NCBI RefSeq assembly: GCF_000250735.1
Contig: NZ_AHZV01000106.1
Span: forward strand, 18,763-82,762
Length of the DNA: 64,000 nt
Direction: 5' to 3'
Origin: Anaerophaga thermohalophila str. Valhall
GTDB taxonomy: Bacteria; Bacteroidota; Bacteroidia; Bacteroidales; Marinilabiliaceae
In this document: positions 9,050 through 19,002 of the stretch, piece after piece
Numbering within the stretch: position 1 is the first letter of the stretch
Layout: each line of letters opens with the position of its first letter
The notes under the pieces: model-generated
Told to the model about the DNA's origin: nothing
The model's input: the letters and a program-made list of their open reading frames with translations, nothing else
The model's database searches: none
Program-made: the position numbers and the translations under genes

Positions 9050-9796
9050 ATGCAACAACCCCGCGTAAGTATCATCACCGTTGTATACAACAGTGTCACC
9101 ACCATTGAAGACACCATCAAATCTGTCCTGGCACTTACCTACTCAAATGTGGAATACATTGTGGTTGACGGTGGCAGTACTGATGGTACCATTGACATAA
9201 TAAAAAAATACGAACAAAAAATATCGCTTTGGACGAGCGGTCCGGACGCCGGTCTGTATGATGCCATGAATAAAGGAATGGAAATGAGCTCAGGAGATTA
9301 TTTCTGGTTCATAAATTCTGGTGACGAACCCGCCTCTCCCGATGTGCTGAACAAAGTTTTTTCAGGTAGTTCAACCGCAGACGTTTATTATGGCGAAACC
9401 ATGCTCATTGATGAAGCGGGGAATGAGATAGGATTACGACGCCTTTCGCCTCCGGAAATTTTATGCTGGCGCGATTTCAGGCGAGGAATGCTTGTCAGTC
9501 ATCAATCGTTTATTGCATCCAGAAAAGTGGCCGGGAAATACGATTTAAGCTATCGTTTCTCCGCCGACTATGAGTGGTGCCTGCATGCACTTAAGCATGC
9601 TTCTGAAATCAGGAATACCCGTCTTATTTTGTCAAAATTCAGGGAAGGAGGGATGACCAGGCAAAATATTATTCCGGGATTGAAAGAACGATTCATAATA
9701 ATGGTCAAAAATTTTGGTTTGTGGTCTACCATTATGGCACATTTTGTAATTGTCCCAAAATTTTTCTGGTACTGGATTCGAAACCGCAGGTTTTAG
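9050..9796 (+). CDS. Family 2 glycosyltransferase
   Basis: 248 residues. GT-A fold: VSIITVVYN at the N-terminus, IVVDGGSTDGT (DxD-type metal/nucleotide region) and SGPDAGLYDAMNKG, typical of WcaE-like GT2 enzymes. It follows the GT4 gene by 96 bases on the same strand. The two probably act on one glycan, but no other polysaccharide genes are nearby, so this is a small orphan glycosylation pair. Cytosolic or membrane-associated. Confidence 0.88.
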   Translation: MQQPRVSIITVVYNSVTTIEDTIKSVLALTYSNVEYIVVDGGSTDGTIDIIKKYEQKISLWTSGPDAGLYDAMNKGMEMSSGDYFWFINSGDEPASPDVLNKVFSGSSTADVYYGETMLIDEAGNEIGLRRLSPPEILCWRDFRRGMLVSHQSFIASRKVAGKYDLSYRFSADYEWCLHALKHASEIRNTRLILSKFREGGMTRQNIIPGLKERFIIMVKNFGLWSTIMAHFVIVPKFFWYWIRNRRF

Positions 9797-9808
9797 GCTT
9801 TTTCTCTG

Positions 9809-10516
9809 CTACGAAACTTTCCCGTTCTCTTTTTCCGACGGACGGTAAATATAAACCACCCCGTACTCAGAAGCTTTCTTTCGCTTTTTTTCGGGTTCCA
9901 GACCGGCGAACCGGGCTTCTACTTCGTTCCAGATATTTACAATCAGTTTGTCAGCTGTTTCCCTTTCCTCAGCAACTTTTTCCTGCATTTTCTGCGAAGT
10001 TTTGACCAGATCCTTGTGGAAATCATAATTTTCCAGAAATTTTTCGAAATGCACCTTAACCATCGCGATGGTTGGATTAAAAACACGAGACCCACCTCTC
10101 ACCATTCTCTCTTCCTCGCCTTTAATAATTTTTCGGCCCCATTCGATAAGTTGTTGCTCGGTGTTTATTTCGGGAATGGTTCTGTCGTCCTCTGAAAGGC
10201 CGTAAAAAGTTCTGGTCTCCGGCTTAAACTCTCCCCTGGTAATAGACATATTGACGACCTGAAGAAAATGAGAAAGATACATTCTTGCCACCCTGAAGTG
10301 TTCGGCCAGCGACTTGCCGAATTTTGCCTGACGGTCTTTGCTGAACTGGTACTGTTGGATCACTTGTTCATATTGAGGGACAAAAGCTTTCACATCAAAA
10401 AGCAATTTCTGGGAAAAAGCGAGGTCCATAGGTGCCAGCTGCGCACCTTTTTCCTGTGCGGTTTTCAGAGCCCTGAGCCGGGCCTGGTCGGTGTTGGGGA
10501 GTCGTCTGTATGGCAT
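9809..10516 (-). CDS. Conserved hypothetical protein, helical
   Basis: 235 residues. I recognise the MPYRRLPNTD opening as recurring in Bacteroidota but know no function. The protein is mostly charged helix, with long stretches such as KTSQKMQEKVAEERET suggestive of coiled coil. No signal peptide, membrane helix or catalytic motif is visible. It stands alone between a glycosyltransferase (convergent, 12 bases away) and the sdh operon. Probably cytosolic. Confidence 0.6.
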   Translation of the reverse strand: MPYRRLPNTDQARLRALKTAQEKGAQLAPMDLAFSQKLLFDVKAFVPQYEQVIQQYQFSKDRQAKFGKSLAEHFRVARMYLSHFLQVVNMSITRGEFKPETRTFYGLSEDDRTIPEINTEQQLIEWGRKIIKGEEERMVRGGSRVFNPTIAMVKVHFEKFLENYDFHKDLVKTSQKMQEKVAEERETADKLIVNIWNEVEARFAGLEPEKKRKKASEYGVVYIYRPSEKENGKVS

Positions 10517-10633
10517 GGTCTTATCATTTCATGGGGCATGAAGTTAAAAAAAAGTTTAACCATTTACAATGCAAAGAGATAATCCTGTTTCAGACGACAG
10601 CAAAAGCCCCCGGAAAATTCGGCTCATATTGCA

Positions 10634-10674
10634 ACAAGCTGTGACGGGTAACAACATTATCTGTCACAGCTTGT
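10634..10674. terminator. Hairpin downstream of sdhB
   Basis: A perfect 12-bp inverted repeat (ACAAGCTGTGAC / GTCACAGCTTGT) with an 17-base loop lies 23 bases beyond the sdhB stop. No U-tract follows on the minus strand, so it may stabilise the 3' end or act as a weak terminator rather than a classic one. Confidence 0.5.
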
Positions 10675-10696
10675 TTCACCTTTTAAAAACCCGGAG

Positions 10697-11452
10697 TTAG
10701 TCCTGTATCCCGGCTTTCAGAAATTCACGATTAAGTCGCGCAATATTGGCAAGAGAAATACCTTTAGGGCATTCCACTTCACAGGCACCTGTATTGGTAC
10801 AGTTTCCAAATCCCAGTTCGTCCATTTTTGCCACCATGTTTTTGGCACGCCGTGCAGCTTCTACACGTCCCTGTGGCAGCAGGGCCAACTGACTTACTTT
10901 GGCCGATACAAACAGCATGGCCGAACCGTTCTTACATGCAGCCACGCAAGCCCCGCACCCGATACATGAGGCGGCATCCATGGCCTCATCAGCATCTTCT
11001 TTCGGAATGGGAATGGCATTGGCATCGGGAACGCCTCCTGTGCTGACTGAGATGTAACCGCCGGCAGCAATAATTTTGTCGAACGCAGTACGATCGACAA
11101 TCAAATCCTTGATAATTGGAAAGCCTGCCGAACGCCAGGGTTCCACAGTGATGGTCTCTCCATCCTTAAATTTACGCATGTGCAACTGGCAGGTCGTTAC
11201 ATCATCGTCGGGCCCGTGAGGCCGGCCATTGATATAAAGCGAGCACATACCACAAATACCTTCCCTGCAGTCGTGGTCAAAGGCAACCGGCTCCTTTCCT
11301 TCATTAATCAATTGTTCGTTGAGGATGTCAAGCATCTCAAGAAAAGAACTATCGGTAGATATGTTATTGAGCTCGTAAGTTTCGAACCGGCCTTTTGCTT
11401 TTGGACCGGCCTGACGCCAAACTTTGAGTTTGATATTTATTGTTGTTTCCAT
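10697..11452 (-). CDS. sdhB: Succinate dehydrogenase/fumarate reductase iron-sulfur subunit
   Basis: 251 residues. Ligands of the [2Fe-2S] cluster lie in CREGICGMC (62-70) with Cys88 as the likely fourth. [12 protein letters not shown] motif and a later C...[11 protein letters not shown] motif carry the 4Fe and 3Fe clusters. It moves electrons between the flavin of SdhA and the quinone/heme of SdhC. Last gene of an sdhC-sdhA-sdhB operon on the minus strand, the order typical of the b558-type complex in Bacteroidota. Confidence 0.95.
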   Translation of the reverse strand: METTINIKLKVWRQAGPKAKGRFETYELNNISTDSSFLEMLDILNEQLINEGKEPVAFDHDCREGICGMCSLYINGRPHGPDDDVTTCQLHMRKFKDGETITVEPWRSAGFPIIKDLIVDRTAFDKIIAAGGYISVSTGGVPDANAIPIPKEDADEAMDAASCIGCGACVAACKNGSAMLFVSAKVSQLALLPQGRVEAARRAKNMVAKMDELGFGNCTNTGACEVECPKGISLANIARLNREFLKAGIQD

Positions 11453-11624
11453 GATGAATTCTTAATTTAATTTCAATACTCTGTCAGATTTTTGCAAACA
11501 ACTTGAAATCAATTGCTTACTAACAAATGCGTATTTTTACTAAAGTTCAGATTTTCAGCATTACAGGATTCATTTTACATCTAATATCCAAAAATCTAAA
11601 GGCCTGTTGAGATATACATCCCTG
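11453..11624 (-). other. sdhA-sdhB spacer with fragment of a dispersed repeat
   Basis: A 172-base gap inside the operon. Bases about 11478-11530 resemble the start of the 90-bp repeat (tactcYgtcaRaYttttgcaaa...caattg), and 11585-11605 carry the AAAAATCTA leader motif. No gene seen. Confidence 0.45.
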
Positions 11625-13565
11625 TTATTTGTAATTACGCTGTACCAGTTTCACAACTTCAAAAGTCAGGTCTTCCCTGTGCAGTTCGGGCTCCTGGTCT
11701 TCGCCCTTGTATTGCCAGCAGGCGGTATATGTGAACTTATCGTCCTGACGAAGCGCTTCACCGTCTTCGGTTTGATATTCTTCACGGAAATGTCCGCCGC
11801 ACGACTCTTCGCGGTGTAGCGCATCACGGGCCATGAGCTCTCCTATCTCAATAAAATCGGCCAGCCGGCCTGCCTTCTCCAACTCTGCATTCATATCTTC
11901 GGCAGACCCCGGGATACGCACATTGGTCCAGAACTCTTTTTTAATGGCTTGTATCTTTTCGATGGCCTGCTGCAGTCCTTCTTTGTTACGGGCCATGCCG
12001 ACAAAGTCCCACATAACCAGTCCCAATTCTTTGTGAATACTATCGACCGAACGTTTACCATTAATGCTCATAATCTTATCCAAACGGTCTTTGGCAGATT
12101 TTTCAGCATCTTCAAATTCCCTCTCTTCGGTGGTCATACGTGGTGTGGAAATATCATCGGCCAGATAGTTCTGAATGGTATAGGGCAGAACAAAATAACC
12201 ATCGGCCAGCCCCTGCATAAGCGCCGATGCTCCAAGGCGGTTGGCTCCGTGATCAGAGAAATTGGCTTCCCCGGCACAGAACAAACCCGGAACGGTGGTC
12301 TGCAATTCATAATCTACCCAGATGCCGCCCATGGTATAATGAATAGCCGGATAAATCATCATCGGAGTTTCATACGGATTGTCGTCCACAATCTTTTCGT
12401 ACATCTGGAAAAGATTCCCATAGCGGGCTTCTATGGCATCGCGGCCCAAACGGTCGATAGCCGACTGGAAGTCGAGATATACCGCCAGCCCTGTCGGACC
12501 TACCCCATAACCTGCATCGCAGCGCTCTTTGGCGGCACGTGAAGCTACATCACGCGGCACGAGGTTACCGAATGCAGGGTAACGGCGTTCCAAATAATAG
12601 TCGCGGTCTTCTTCCGCAATTTCGGTTGGTTTCAGCTTGCCGGCACGAATGGCTTCGGCATCCTCCTTTTTCTTTGGTACCCAAATACGACCATCGTTAC
12701 GCAATGATTCCGACATCAGCGTAAGCTTACTTTGAAATTTACCATGAACAGGGATACATGTCGGGTGAATCTGCGCGAAACAGGGATTGGCAAACATGGC
12801 GCCTTTTTTGTAAGCTTTCCAGGCTGCCGAGCCGTTAGACCCCATGGCATTGGTTGAAAGGAAGAATGTGTTTCCGTAGCCGCCGGTGGCAAGAACAACC
12901 GCATGTCCGAAGTGTCGCTCGAGTTTACCGGTCACCAGGTTGCGTGAAATAATGCCGCGAGCCTTCCCGTCAACGATCACGATCTCCACCATTTCATTCC
13001 GTGTATAAAGCTTCACACTGCCGGCATGCACCTGACGCATAAGTGCCTGATAAGCTCCCAGCAGAAGTTGCTGACCTGTTTGTCCTTTCGCATAGAAAGT
13101 CCGACTCACCTGAGCTCCGCCAAAAGAACGGTTGTCGAGTAAGCCTCCATACTCACGGGCGAAAGGAACACCTTGTGCCACACACTGGTCAATGATATTG
13201 TTGCTAACCTGTGCCAGGCGATAAACATTGGCTTCGCGGGCCCGATAGTCACCTCCTTTTACAGTATCATAAAACAGGCGGTAGACCGAATCTCCGTCGT
13301 TGGGATAGTTTTTCGCGGCGTTAATACCACCTTGTGCGGCAATGGAGTGCGCACGCCGGGGTGAATCCTGGATGGTGAACACTTTGACATTAAACCCCAT
13401 CTCACCAAATGATGCAGCTGCTGAGGCTCCGGCCAGACCGGTTCCTACAACAATAATATCGAGTTTCCTTTTGTTGGCCGGATTGACCAGTTTTTGGTTG
13501 GCTTTATAGTTGTCCCACTTCCGGGCGAGAGGCCCATCGGGAATTTTTGCATCTAATTTTACCAT
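11625..13565 (-). CDS. sdhA: Succinate dehydrogenase/fumarate reductase flavoprotein subunit
   Basis: 646 residues. Dinucleotide-binding start [12 protein letters not shown], covalent-FAD histidine in [10 protein letters not shown], and catalytic-domain motifs HPTCIPVHG and [21 protein letters not shown] are all visible. Oxidises succinate (or reduces fumarate) at the cytoplasmic face. Its leader is almost entirely a mobile repeat (13581-13756) that separates it from sdhC, with only 15 bases between repeat and start codon. The complex could run in either direction depending on the quinone. Confidence 0.96.
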   Translation of the reverse strand: MVKLDAKIPDGPLARKWDNYKANQKLVNPANKRKLDIIVVGTGLAGASAAASFGEMGFNVKVFTIQDSPRRAHSIAAQGGINAAKNYPNDGDSVYRLFYDTVKGGDYRAREANVYRLAQVSNNIIDQCVAQGVPFAREYGGLLDNRSFGGAQVSRTFYAKGQTGQQLLLGAYQALMRQVHAGSVKLYTRNEMVEIVIVDGKARGIISRNLVTGKLERHFGHAVVLATGGYGNTFFLSTNAMGSNGSAAWKAYKKGAMFANPCFAQIHPTCIPVHGKFQSKLTLMSESLRNDGRIWVPKKKEDAEAIRAGKLKPTEIAEEDRDYYLERRYPAFGNLVPRDVASRAAKERCDAGYGVGPTGLAVYLDFQSAIDRLGRDAIEARYGNLFQMYEKIVDDNPYETPMMIYPAIHYTMGGIWVDYELQTTVPGLFCAGEANFSDHGANRLGASALMQGLADGYFVLPYTIQNYLADDISTPRMTTEEREFEDAEKSAKDRLDKIMSINGKRSVDSIHKELGLVMWDFVGMARNKEGLQQAIEKIQAIKKEFWTNVRIPGSAEDMNAELEKAGRLADFIEIGELMARDALHREESCGGHFREEYQTEDGEALRQDDKFTYTACWQYKGEDQEPELHREDLTFEVVKLVQRNYK

Positions 13566-13580
13566 GATCTTTCAGTATTT

Positions 13581-13756
13581 TTAATTCGTCGCTGTCCATT
13601 AAGTACTATCTGCTGCGTTAAGTTTGTCCGAAAATTACTTGCCCCGGCATGCCGGGAATCTGTATTTTCGGATTTCACAAGCCTTGCAACCGATATCTTC
13701 TGAACAGACACACATCTTGAAAAATTTTTACGAGTTTATAGACAAGCACTAATTAG
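13581..13756 (-). mobile_element. MITE-like inverted-repeat element, copy 1 (between sdhC and sdhA)
   Basis: A 176-bp copy of the family described at 60003-60182. The right end reads GACAAGCACTAATTAG; the left end is degraded (TTAATTCGTC then GCTGTCC). Internal arms and the TTTCGGA...CAAGCCTTGCAA core are shared with the other copies. No coding capacity. Its right terminus overlaps the sdhC stop codon. Confidence 0.85.
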
Positions 13757-14453
13757 GCTGATAAAACAAGTATTGAAGAACCGCAATAGAAGAAAAGCCG
13801 ATTCCTATGATCCAGGCAAAAATATTACCCAGCACGGACAGTCTTTTTCTCCATTTCAGGTTGCTGAAGCCGATGGTTTGAAAGGCCGACCAGAAACCGT
13901 GTGAAAGATGGATGGCAAGCCCGACAGCCCCAATGACATAAACTACCACAATCCAAAGATAACCGAAAGTGGCATTGACCAGAGCATAAGCATTTTCGAC
14001 TTCTGTCGGAACACCGGCTATGTCCACTGTGGTGTGTTCAAGCAAGGGATCGCCGGTGAGCTTCATCTTCACCCAGAAATTGGCAATGTGAAGCACCAGG
14101 AAAGCAGCAACTGTAATGCCCAGAACGAGCATGTTCTGAGACGCCCAGGTCACACCAGTGGTCTTTTTCCCTGATGCATAACGGGCCGGCCCGCGAGCTT
14201 TACGATTCTCAAGGGTAAGCTTCACCCCGTAGATAATGTGGACAAGGAACCCAATTGCCAGCAATGGTTCAATAACACGAATTGCCGGATTGGTTGCCAT
14301 GAAATGTGCACCTGCATTAAACAGGTCGCCACCATCGGGCACCAGAAGAAGTGAGTTCACAGTAAGGTGAACTATAAGGAACAAAATCAGAAAAAGTCCT
14401 GATATGCTCATCAACAACTTTTTCCCAATTGAAGAACCTAATGTACTACTCAT
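13749..14453 (-). CDS. sdhC: Succinate dehydrogenase cytochrome b558 subunit
   Basis: 234 residues with five hydrophobic helices, the one-subunit di-heme b558 anchor used by Bacteroidota. Histidines in helices (IVHLTVN, FLVHIIYG, FLVLHIAN, LAIHLSHGFWS) are candidate heme ligands. First gene of the sdhCAB operon. The reading frame ends ...QPN-stop, and the final Asn and stop codon are read from the terminal CTAATTAG of the inserted repeat, so the native C-terminus was probably slightly different. A TACCTTTG box lies on the minus strand at 14516-14523. Confidence 0.95.
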   Translation of the reverse strand: MSSTLGSSIGKKLLMSISGLFLILFLIVHLTVNSLLLVPDGGDLFNAGAHFMATNPAIRVIEPLLAIGFLVHIIYGVKLTLENRKARGPARYASGKKTTGVTWASQNMLVLGITVAAFLVLHIANFWVKMKLTGDPLLEHTTVDIAGVPTEVENAYALVNATFGYLWIVVVYVIGAVGLAIHLSHGFWSAFQTIGFSNLKWRKRLSVLGNIFAWIIGIGFSSIAVLQYLFYQPN

Positions 14454-14824
14454 AAATTCATTAATTTTATTAGTATCTTGTTTGACTAAATTTCCCGTCC
14501 GGGAGTTTTGAGCTGCAAAGGTAGATGCTACGATTCTTATTCGCTAAGAAAATTAAAGAAATTGTTCTTTATTTATAACTAATCTAATTTGCACCTTCAA
14601 AAATGCACTTTTTCGAAGCAAATTTTCACAGTTTTGCTTCCCATTTTAACAATTTTCGCCTTTCATGTTTGTGCTATTACAAAAGTAGGATAAATTGTTG
14701 TGTTTTGTTTAAAACGGATGCCTGTTTTACAGCATAAAACGAGAGACTATTTCGAAATGTCCCAAAGTTTTATATTTTTGTTCACAAATAATCGGAAATC
14801 AGACATTAACCAATACATTTTGCC
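14454..14824. promoter_or_regulatory. Divergent promoter region sdhC / frr
   Basis: 371 AT-rich bases. On the minus strand a TACCTTTG box (14516-14523) lies about 63 bases before sdhC. On the plus strand TATTTTTG at about 14772-14779 precedes frr. No gene or repeat recognised between them. Confidence 0.5.
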
Positions 14825-15389
14825 ATGGAAGATGATGTTCAAATACTGCTCGAAAGCACAGAAGAAAACATGCAAAAGGCCATCGATCATCTTGACCGGG
14901 AGCTGGGTAAAATACGTGCCGGCAAAGCCAATCCACGTATGCTTGACGGTGTAATGGTTGAATACTACGGAACCATGACCCCTCTTCAGCAGGTGGCCAG
15001 CATTAACACGCCCGACCCGCGCACCATTGCTATTCAGCCATGGGAGAAAGGAATGATCCAGCCAATCGAAAAGGCCATTATGAATGCCAATCTTGGACTC
15101 AATCCCGACAATAACGGCGATATTGTTCGGATTAACGTCCCCCCTTTAACTGAAGAACGCAGACAGGATCTGGTTAAACAGGTGAAGAAAGAAGGAGAAG
15201 AAGCACGCATCAGCATCCGCAATGCACGACGCGAGACCAATGATGAACTTAAAAAACTAAAAAAGGAACGGCCTCCCCGAAGACATGGAGAAAGATGCTG
15301 AAGACAAAGTTCAGAAACTGACCGACAAGTTCACAAAAAAGGTCGAAGAAATGCTTGAGAAAAAGGAAAAAGATATTATGACCGTTTAA
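14825..15389 (+). CDS. frr: Ribosome recycling factor, frame broken by one extra base
   Basis: The first frame gives 148 good residues of RRF (ELGKIRAGKANPRML, then NDELKKLKKE) and then a nonsense tail ending at 15301. From about base 15269 another frame continues with the correct ending (GLPEDMEKDAED...KEKDIMTV) to a stop at 15387-15389. Removing one base near 15269 (the C in gaaCggcc) restores a normal RRF of about 187 residues. RRF splits post-termination ribosomes with EF-G and is essential, so a base-calling error is more likely than a dead gene. Confidence 0.9.
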
Positions 15390-15410
15390 CCTGCTTAATT
15401 GGATTGGGAT

Positions 15411-15468
15411 AAAAAACCGGATATCGGTTGCAAAAAAATACTTGCTTCCTGATATCCGGTTTTTTTTC
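15411..15468. terminator. Intrinsic terminator after frr (bidirectional)
   Basis: Arms CCGGATATC (15417-15425) and GATATCCGG (15451-15459) are followed by eight T and preceded by six A, so it can work for frr and for the convergent gene at 15498-16487. Confidence 0.85.
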
Positions 15469-15497
15469 CGGTCTTGCTATTTCAGCTATTGCCGGGA

Positions 15498-16487
15498 TCA
15501 GACTTTCTCGGCGAGCTTTTTCTTAACGTATTCTTCAGTCTTCTCGATGCGTTTTTTACGCTCTACCTGCATGAGTGTAATCTCATTTTTGTTTTGCTCT
15601 TTCATAGCTGTCAAAGTACGTACCATCAGGTTAATGGTTCCGAGTGCCTGGTTGATCCTTGAAAGCATTTTCTTTGTTTTGGATTCAACGAGCCAGTCCT
15701 GCATCATGTCGTCGATCAATCCTTCCACAAACCCGTCTGCAATTTTATTAAGTATAAGTATATCGCGGTTCGAGAAAAAAGGCACGGCAAGTATAGAAAA
15801 ACATGACATCAGGCTTTCAGCAGCCGGCATAACTTCAAAAGCTCTGTCAATACTGCCGGGCTGAATTTTATCATATCGTACCTTGCGGGAGAAAAACATT
15901 TCCCAGGAACCCCAGTTCTCTTCCTGCTTCAGATTTTTAACGGCGCCATAAAGCCGTTGTTGTAACTCTTCTCCAAGCTTGAGTAACATATCAAGAACAG
16001 ACGAACGGGCTTTCACTTCCCCGGCTTTCTCAACAAAATGCAGTAAGGTAGATACTTCCTGGTAATAATACTTGTCCATAGTGGAATCCTTGATATTACG
16101 GGCAAGAATGCGTAAACTGCGTGTTTCTCTCTTAGATTTAACCTCGGGGTTTATTCGTTTCATCTCATCGGAAAATACCCTGATGCTTTCGGGAAAAGAC
16201 TTCAACAGCAAATACATCTGAATAAAACTACGCCTTTTCTTATCTTCCTCATTGTCCTGATTCTCAAAAACCACATAGAACAATGACTTTAATCCCGGAA
16301 TTTGGTCAAGGTCGGTGGAAGATAAATGCGGAAACGAAAACTTAGAAAAGGCCGTGTTCGTTTTTTTCTGTTTTCTGATTTGTTCTTTTCGGAATTTTTC
16401 CAGCGTTTCATAATAATTCTGGAGTGTTTCCTGTCTCAAAATTTCTCTTTGAGCTTCTGTAATCTGATCTGCAATCCCCTGAAACAT
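15498..16487 (-). CDS. Hypothetical protein, helical
   Basis: 329 residues, highly charged and predicted nearly all-helical, with coiled-coil-like ends (KFRKEQIRKQKK near the N-terminus; VERKKRIEKTEEYVKKK at the C-terminus). No signal peptide, membrane span or catalytic motif. I do not recognise the family. Convergent with frr and preceded by a long gene-free stretch, so it is probably its own transcription unit. Cytosolic. Confidence 0.55.
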   Translation of the reverse strand: MFQGIADQITEAQREILRQETLQNYYETLEKFRKEQIRKQKKTNTAFSKFSFPHLSSTDLDQIPGLKSLFYVVFENQDNEEDKKRRSFIQMYLLLKSFPESIRVFSDEMKRINPEVKSKRETRSLRILARNIKDSTMDKYYYQEVSTLLHFVEKAGEVKARSSVLDMLLKLGEELQQRLYGAVKNLKQEENWGSWEMFFSRKVRYDKIQPGSIDRAFEVMPAAESLMSCFSILAVPFFSNRDILILNKIADGFVEGLIDDMMQDWLVESKTKKMLSRINQALGTINLMVRTLTAMKEQNKNEITLMQVERKKRIEKTEEYVKKKLAEKV

Positions 16488-16947
16488 GATTTTTTAGATT
16501 TAAAAAGTTTAAAGCTAATACTCCGGTGAGGGTTATCAGTTATCGGGGGCGGGCTAATCAATACGAATTACAATTTAACTGTTTATTGATAACGATCATC
16601 TTTTTGTTAGGTCAGATTAATGAAATTGTTAGTTTACCTAACATAATAGTTAGCTGTAATTCTTTTCGGCCTTAAATATAAACAAATAAGCAATTAATCA
16701 ACTATTTATTTTGATTTTTATTGTTTTTTGGAATAATGGAGGACATTTTGTGGCCTGAAAAAAGAGGGAATGCTCCAGTAATATCCAAGTGAATTCCTCG
16801 ATGGTATTTTCGGTAATTTTATTATGCATCGTTAGGTTTTGCATATCCCTACGAGTTTAAACCGGGCTTCAACGAACGTTTTCCTTTGTTCACTTTCGCC
16901 ACCAGATTTGTTGGTTAACGAACACAATAAGGTGATTACTCCCCGGT
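16488..16947. other. 460-base gene-free stretch
   Basis: AT-rich. A short inverted repeat (TTAGGT...ACCTAA) lies near 16607-16644. No open frame, RNA gene or known dispersed repeat recognised except a weak AAAAATCTA-like motif next to 16490. Confidence 0.4.
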
Positions 16948-17976
16948 TCAGATCCTGGCGGCATCAATAAACGCTTTAATATTCTCCGTTGTAACACCCG
17001 GGGGCATTCCACCTCCGACAGAAAGCATGAGCCTCGATTTATCGGGTGTTTCGTCAAGAAGTTTTTTTACTTCGCGTTTCACATCATCCGGCGTTCCCGA
17101 ACCCAATACGTCTCGAGGAGGTATATTCCCAAGAATGGTCATCCTGCCTGCGGAAGCCTCTATAAGGTCTTTTGCTGACATTTGTGTTCCCGGATTAAAT
17201 AGGTTAATCCCCAGGTCGGGATAATGCTTCACGGACATGGAACAATCGGCATCATTATGGAAAAACTTAACACTAACCTGAGCATCATCATAAAGCTCCT
17301 TAAAATAGGGGAAACCGAATTCCATAAACTCATCCTCTCCTACAAATCCGACAATATCGTCGAGCATCAGGATACCATCGATGGTTGGTATGGCCTCGCG
17401 CTGCAACTTGTGCCAGGTCTTCAGAAAGTCGGTAACAATACGCATCAGTTTATGTACGGCATCAGGCTCCATCATCATCGTTGTCATCAGTTCGGTGGTA
17501 CCCATCAGGAAGGAAGCGATATTCAGCGGGCCCCGCGAAACAGAAAAACGAATTCTATGCCCTGCTTTTTCAATATCGGGCCGGCACATCAGCAACCTGT
17601 TAAGCATGAAAGGCAGTAATCCGTCTGTTTCAGGATTTGGAACCTTCAGCTCATCAATGTCAGCAGACGAACGGATGGTTTTTTCGGCAAACGGAAATTC
17701 ATCTTTCCAGAAAATGCACCTGGCGCCAAAAGCAGATGGTTCAGTACACATCCCGTATTCACTCCAGAAGCCGGGAAGGAACATCACCTCAGGGAATGTT
17801 TCTATAGCTTTAAGATTGGCTTTAAGCCATAGTTCATCACTGGTAAAATAATCGAGAATGTTAATGCCATACCAGTTTGGCAACCAGGGCGAATCGATAA
17901 TAAACCCTATCGGCATTCTGTTCTGTTGTTCTCCTTTTACGACAGAAATCAGTTCTGTCCATTGTTTGTCGGTCAT
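16948..17976 (-). CDS. URO-D-fold (uroporphyrinogen decarboxylase family) methyltransferase
   Basis: 342 residues of the UROD superfamily in its methyltransferase branch (MtaA/CmuA-like), not the heme enzyme: it lacks the HemE N-terminal signature and sits beside a corrinoid protein. The late region has FHNDADC where MtaA-type enzymes usually have a zinc-binding HxC, so the zinc site may be altered. Divergent from the corrinoid gene (149 bases between starts). Probably moves methyl groups to or from the corrinoid protein; the substrate is unknown. Confidence 0.8.
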   Translation of the reverse strand: MTDKQWTELISVVKGEQQNRMPIGFIIDSPWLPNWYGINILDYFTSDELWLKANLKAIETFPEVMFLPGFWSEYGMCTEPSAFGARCIFWKDEFPFAEKTIRSSADIDELKVPNPETDGLLPFMLNRLLMCRPDIEKAGHRIRFSVSRGPLNIASFLMGTTELMTTMMMEPDAVHKLMRIVTDFLKTWHKLQREAIPTIDGILMLDDIVGFVGEDEFMEFGFPYFKELYDDAQVSVKFFHNDADCSMSVKHYPDLGINLFNPGTQMSAKDLIEASAGRMTILGNIPPRDVLGSGTPDDVKREVKKLLDETPDKSRLMLSVGGGMPPGVTTENIKAFIDAARI

Positions 17977-18125
17977 AGTAAATGGAAGGTTTGCAGTTTA
18001 CGGTTCTAAATTTACATAGTATAAAGCATCTTTACAAATATATTTTTGTATATTGATGCCGGATAACAGGTGAATATCAAACATTTTTGTGCCAAAATAT
18101 AAACGTTCACAACCCGAAAACAACT

Positions 18126-18800
18126 ATGGAAAAAGAGGAATTACTACAAAAAATTCTGCATTGTGTTGAGAATGGAAAAGTAAACAACGCCGCTCCTTAT
18201 CCTCCGAATATGAAAGGCAAGGATGGTGCCGATGAATGGACAAAGAAGGCATTGGAAGAAGGCATAGGCCCCGATGAGATACTGAGTGAAGCTCTCATTA
18301 AAGCCATGGATGTTGTGGGCAAAAAATTCTCAGAAAAGAAAATTTTTGTCCCTCAGATGTTGATTTCGGCTAAAGCCATGAATGCTGCCATGGAACATCT
18401 CAAACCCTACTTCCAGTCTGGCGCTGTCAAAAAGAAAGGCTTGTTTATTATAGGAACGGTAGCAGGTGATCTGCACGACATAGGCAAAAATCTTGTAGGC
18501 ATGATTGTCGAAGGTGCCGGGTGGGAAGTTCTGGATTTAGGCGTTGATGTCAATTCCCGGAAATTTCTCGATGCCATAGGTTCTCATAAGGATGCCGTTG
18601 TCGGCCTTTCGGCATTGCTTACAACCACCATGGCCAACATGAAAACCATAGCACAGGATATCAAGCAACAATACCCGGAAGTCCCTCTGATTATTGGCGG
18701 GGCGCCGGTTAATGAAAATTTCAAAACCGAAATCGGCGCAGACGGGTATGCTCCGGATCCCCAGGGGGCTGTTTCCTATCTCAATTCATTGATTGCCTGA
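18126..18800 (+). CDS. Corrinoid-binding methyltransferase protein (MtbC/MttC-like)
   Basis: 224 residues from the ATG at 18126. An N-terminal four-helix cap is followed by a B12-binding Rossmann domain with DLHDIGKN (cobalt-ligand His117), GLSALLTTTM and IGGAPVN, matching the DxHxxG...SxL...GG signature. An unusual insert near residues 20-38 (PYPPNMKGKDGADEW) lengthens the cap. Carries the methyl group between donor and acceptor methyltransferases. Adjacent genes encode a UROD-type methyltransferase and a reactivation-domain protein, so the three form a module. Confidence 0.9.
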   Translation: MEKEELLQKILHCVENGKVNNAAPYPPNMKGKDGADEWTKKALEEGIGPDEILSEALIKAMDVVGKKFSEKKIFVPQMLISAKAMNAAMEHLKPYFQSGAVKKKGLFIIGTVAGDLHDIGKNLVGMIVEGAGWEVLDLGVDVNSRKFLDAIGSHKDAVVGLSALLTTTMANMKTIAQDIKQQYPEVPLIIGGAPVNENFKTEIGADGYAPDPQGAVSYLNSLIA

Positions 18801-18906
18801 CCCGACTCCCCCGCCGGATTTTAACATAAAAATACGGGTGCTCTTGAAAGAGGCGTTTCCGTCATGGTATTTGCAAAAAGAGACTTTTCAGGAGCAGACT
18901 TAATCA

Positions 18907-18960
18907 TTACATTTATGTGTCTGTTCAGTAAAGTGTCATTTACAAGGCTTGCAAAAACAG
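18907..18960. repeat. Half copy of the MITE-like element
   Basis: TGTGTCTGTTCAG-AAAGTGTCATTTACAAGGCTTGC matches one inner arm of the family (inverted), truncated on both sides. It lies just before the B12-reactivation gene; a TTG inside it is in frame but not a credible start. Confidence 0.7.
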
Positions 18961-19002
18961 AAAGCCCCGTTTTTAGTTCGAAACCTGAACTTCTGTAAAA
19001 TC

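Noticed and set aside
9809..10516. Phage-related protein
   Set aside because: The helical unknown has no phage neighbours and seems conserved in chromosomal context; not supported.
11949..12542. 197-residue plus-strand ORF opposite sdhA
   Set aside because: Shadow frame of a strongly conserved gene on the other strand.
17976..18125. Cobalamin riboswitch before the corrinoid gene
   Set aside because: The 149-base divergent spacer is too short and lacks any B12-box-like sequence I can recognise.
18949..19002. N-terminal extension of the B12-activation protein from a TTG
   Set aside because: The extension lies in a MITE-like fragment; the ATG at 19003 fits the family better.
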